Assembly (NCBI GenBank): GCA_020687485.1
Contig: JAJEQR010000005.1
Coordinates: 1-64,000, forward strand
Origin: Hominifimenecus microfluidus
GTDB taxonomy: Bacteria > Bacillota > Clostridia > Lachnospirales > Lachnospiraceae
DNA: 64,000 nt
Direction: 5' to 3'
Below are positions 61,741 to 64,000 of the stretch, in pieces; within the stretch, counting starts at the first letter, position 1, and each line of letters begins with the position of its first letter. A model generated the notes under the pieces. It ran no database searches. It was not told where the DNA came from and saw only the letters and a program-made list of their open reading frames with translations. The position numbers were made by a program, and so were the translations under genes.

Positions 61741-63821
61741 AATGTCTCCTCGTCGAAGCGCAGTGAACAGATCCATACTGGATTCTCCGCCTGCATCAGG
61801 TGATAGGCTCCGATCTGTTTCGCGCGGCTCGCCTGCAGCTGTACGATATCCGCCTCCACAGGAAACTCCGGATCGCGCAGCAGCTCCGTCAGCTCTGCGA
61901 TCGTCTCCATGGAGATCGCATTGATCACAATGCGGATACCCGGATTTTTCTCCCGCAGACAGGTAAGGATCTCCCGCAGATTTCCGCCGCTTCCTCCGAT
62001 AAAGGCGTGCGTCGGCGCAGGAAGTTCGTCCATTCCTTCCGGTGCCTTCGCGTGAACGATATGGATATTCTCCAGTCCGAACTGTTCCGCGTTCTTCCTG
62101 ATCAGAGCAACAGCATTCTCCTTCTGCTCGATCGCATAGACGTTCAGATCTTCCGACAGTGCGGCGGCCTCCACCGCGATGGATCCGGTTCCGCTTCCGA
62201 CATCATAGAGCACAGAATCCGCCTGCAGGCACAGCTTGCAGATGCTGATATGCCGGATTTCCTCCTTCGTCATGGGAACACGTTCCCGCAGAAATTCTTC
62301 ATCGCGCATCCGTGGCGCCAGGCTGCGGCTCCGCGCCGCAGGGTTTTTGATCATGCAGACATACAGTCCCTCTTCCCTGAGATTGCGGCACTCCTGCGGC
62401 GAAAGCTCCAGGATCTTTTCCTCCGGATAGGAGAGCTGATAGCCTGCAAATACCCGGCAGGAAGTCAGCCCGTAACGGCTATCTTCCTCCAGAATGGCTC
62501 CGAGTGTATTCACATCAGCCACGCCGGAAGTCAGAAGAAAGGTCTTCTCATGGAGACTTAAGCGCGAGGTAAGATTCGCCAGCTTTACGCCGTGGATGCT
62601 GCAGATATACGCATCGCTGTAGGACTCACCGAGAGCTGCCGCCAGATACGAGACGGAGGAAATGCCCGGCAGTACCTTAAGTTCCGCGTGCAGGTTTCCA
62701 TCGTCAATTTCCGCGCGGATCGCCTGATACAGCTTCCGGCAACCGCTGTAGAAGCCGGTATCTCCGGAGAAGAGAATCACTGCCTTTCCCTGTTTTCGCT
62801 CCTTCAGACAGGGAATGATCTGCTTCGCCAGATAAAAAGGCTTCTTCTCGATGCCGGCATCGCATTTCTCCAGAAGTCGATTCGCACCGAATACGATATC
62901 TGCACTCTTTATCGCTGCTGCGGCTTCCTCTGTGAGACAACCGTCATTTCCCATGCCGGTGCCGACAAGGACAATCTTCATCCGATCGTGCAGATCAATC
63001 CGGCAGAGCTCCGTCAGACAGTCGCAGACCTCCCGGAAGGACAGGCCTTCCTCCTCGCGATTCTGCGCAATCACGTACACCGGAATATTTTTATTCTTCG
63101 CCGCTGCGATCTTCTCATTCCAGCCGCCTGCAGCGCCGCTCTTCTTCGTCACCATACAGCGGATCTCATACTGATCGATCAGCGCTTCGTTCAATGCAGT
63201 ACCAAAGGGCCCCTGCAGCGCCAGGATCTGCTTTCCGGCAATGCCCTGTTCCATACAGAGACGGATGCTCTCCACACTGGGGAGCACACGCACATACAGG
63301 CGGCTCTTTACGGATTCCTCCGCACCGTAAACGGCGAGCTCTTTGCTTCCGGTCGTAAGGAGAATGTTGCCTTCCACCTTCTCCAGCGCTTTCGCACAGG
63401 CCGCGCTGTCCGGAAAATATGTGATATTATCGTAATCCACCACCAGATCCGTCTCTCTCTTCAGGCGGATATATGGGATGGCTCCGGCTGGTTCCATATG
63501 ATCTGCAGCTTCTTCCGCATTTTCGCTCGCTTTTCGACTCTGGTTTGCCTGCGCGACGGACGCCTTTATGTTCTCCGTCACGATGGACGCATAGGGATGC
63601 GTGGCATCCACAACCGCGCTGCATTTTTCTTCCAGAATGAACCGGCACATTTCATCTTTGTCCATTCTCCCACGATGCACCTGCGCGCAGGGATGCTCCG
63701 TAAGAACAATCTCTCCATACTCCGTCGCTACGCATACGATATGCTTCACGCCTGCAGCACACAGGCGCTCCGAAAGCTGCCTGCCCTCCGTTGTCCCCGC
63801 GAAAATCAGTATCCTGTTCAA
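61737..63821 (-). CDS. cobK: Precorrin-6A reductase-CbiE-CbiT fusion
   Basis: A fused corrin enzyme of about 694 residues. Part one (about 1-277) is a CobK/CbiJ reductase beginning ILIFAGTTEG, with HPYA as the precorrin-6A reductase mark. Part two (about 281-490) is the CbiE C5-methyltransferase with VGTGMGNDG. Part three (about 500-694) is the CbiT C15-methyltransferase/decarboxylase with SAM motif DVGSGTGSIAVEAA. The start is placed at the TTG 63821, 8 bases after GAGG; GTG at 63824 or the overlapping GTG at 63830 are alternatives. It begins within or just after the stop of the preceding methyltransferase gene and is coupled to cobB downstream. Confidence 0.92.
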   Translation of the reverse strand: MNRILIFAGTTEGRQLSERLCAAGVKHIVCVATEYGEIVLTEHPCAQVHRGRMDKDEMCRFILEEKCSAVVDATHPYASIVTENIKASVAQANQSRKASENAEEAADHMEPAGAIPYIRLKRETDLVVDYDNITYFPDSAACAKALEKVEGNILLTTGSKELAVYGAEESVKSRLYVRVLPSVESIRLCMEQGIAGKQILALQGPFGTALNEALIDQYEIRCMVTKKSGAAGGWNEKIAAAKNKNIPVYVIAQNREEEGLSFREVCDCLTELCRIDLHDRMKIVLVGTGMGNDGCLTEEAAAAIKSADIVFGANRLLEKCDAGIEKKPFYLAKQIIPCLKERKQGKAVILFSGDTGFYSGCRKLYQAIRAEIDDGNLHAELKVLPGISSVSYLAAALGESYSDAYICSIHGVKLANLTSRLSLHEKTFLLTSGVADVNTLGAILEEDSRYGLTSCRVFAGYQLSYPEEKILELSPQECRNLREEGLYVCMIKNPAARSRSLAPRMRDEEFLRERVPMTKEEIRHISICKLCLQADSVLYDVGSGTGSIAVEAAALSEDLNVYAIEQKENAVALIRKNAEQFGLENIHIVHAKAPEGMDELPAPTHAFIGGSGGNLREILTCLREKNPGIRIVINAISMETIAELTELLRDPEFPVEADIVQLQASRAKQIGAYHLMQAENPVWICSLRFDEETL

Positions 63822-63826
63822 CACGA

Positions 63827-64000
63827 TCACCTCTCGATCTGATAGCCTCTCTTCGTAACAAGCTTCCCGTCAATGATCTCGGTTCCTCTGTCGCCGATAA
63901 AAACAGTGGTGAACATATTGACCTGCGCATCCTTCAGTTCATCCAGACGGCAGACGGTTGCCTTTGTCTCATCACGGCCGATATTCTCCACGTAACCGCA
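63827..64000 (-). CDS. cobJ: Precorrin-3B C17-methyltransferase, C-terminal part
   Basis: The window cuts this gene; 57 C-terminal residues are present. The end reads VENIGRDETKATVCRLDEL, then VNMFTTVFIGDR and VTKRGYQIER, matching the C-terminus of CobJ/CbiH methyltransferases (IGRDGE...TTVIIGN...PRGY). The stop codon TGA overlaps an alternative GTG start of the next gene. It is an upstream member of the same corrin operon. Confidence 0.85.
   Translation of the reverse strand, partial: CGYVENIGRDETKATVCRLDELKDAQVNMFTTVFIGDRGTEIIDGKLVTKRGYQIER

Overview
This is a 64 kb chromosomal window from a Firmicute, most likely a Lachnospiraceae-type Clostridium. The basis is the gene set and order: tig-clpP-clpX-lon-ysxC, hprK-murB-whiA, rel followed by a glyoxalase-II-like gene and hemZ, a Tyr T-box, a DUF1846 protein, and strong purine-rich ribosome binding sites. 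The genus cannot be named from sequence alone. Almost everything lies on the minus strand; only pyrB-pyrI, the DUF1846 gene and pyrG are on the plus strand. No rRNA, tRNA, prophage, insertion sequence or CRISPR array was seen.

Layout. 0-4 kb: a five-copy 61-bp tandem repeat, then the iron-uptake operon (two feoA genes, feoB, a small Cys-rich partner) with palindromic operators. 4-9 kb: MATE exporter, PcrA-like helicase, sodium:neurotransmitter-type symporter. 9-15.5 kb: argR, YfcC-type transporter, ornithine carbamoyltransferase and arginine deiminase, facing away from pyrB-pyrI (aspartate carbamoyltransferase with its regulatory chain). 15.5-30 kb: housekeeping genes (tyrS with T-box, prolyl aminopeptidase, hemZ, rel, pfkA, dnaE, a tartrate/malate dehydrogenase, DUF1846). 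30-32 kb: TRAP transporter membrane subunits. 32.6-46.3 kb: whiA, murB and hprK are separated from uvrC by an accessory block: a TRAP-type binding lipoprotein, a membrane-bound AraC regulator, a 902-residue Tat-exported metallo-beta-lactamase-fold lipoprotein with S-layer-type repeats, tatC, two tatA genes and a radical SAM gene. 46-60 kb: ftsH, pyrG, ysxC, lon, clpX, clpP, tig, lepB, an SPFH protein with an NfeD partner, and an NlpC/P60-DUF4214 protein. 60-64 kb: the end of a cobalamin (corrin) operon.

How the parts work together. The accessory block at 36-43 kb reads as one unit: a small Tat translocase beside a single large Tat substrate, with a sensor-regulator and a periplasmic-type binding lipoprotein next door. 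The protein-quality genes (tig, clpP, clpX, lon, ftsH) are clustered. The lon gene is preceded by a highly structured leader that ends in a perfect intrinsic terminator three bases before its ribosome binding site, which looks like an undescribed riboregulator. The pyrB promoter carries the AATTTG initial transcribed sequence known from UTP-sensitive slippage control at E. coli pyrBI.

A family of short palindromic elements with the arm GTAACTATTCAGAGC recurs at gene 3' ends (near 9.8, 17.4, 34.5, 50.5 and 53.7 kb) and in several cases supplies the stop codon.
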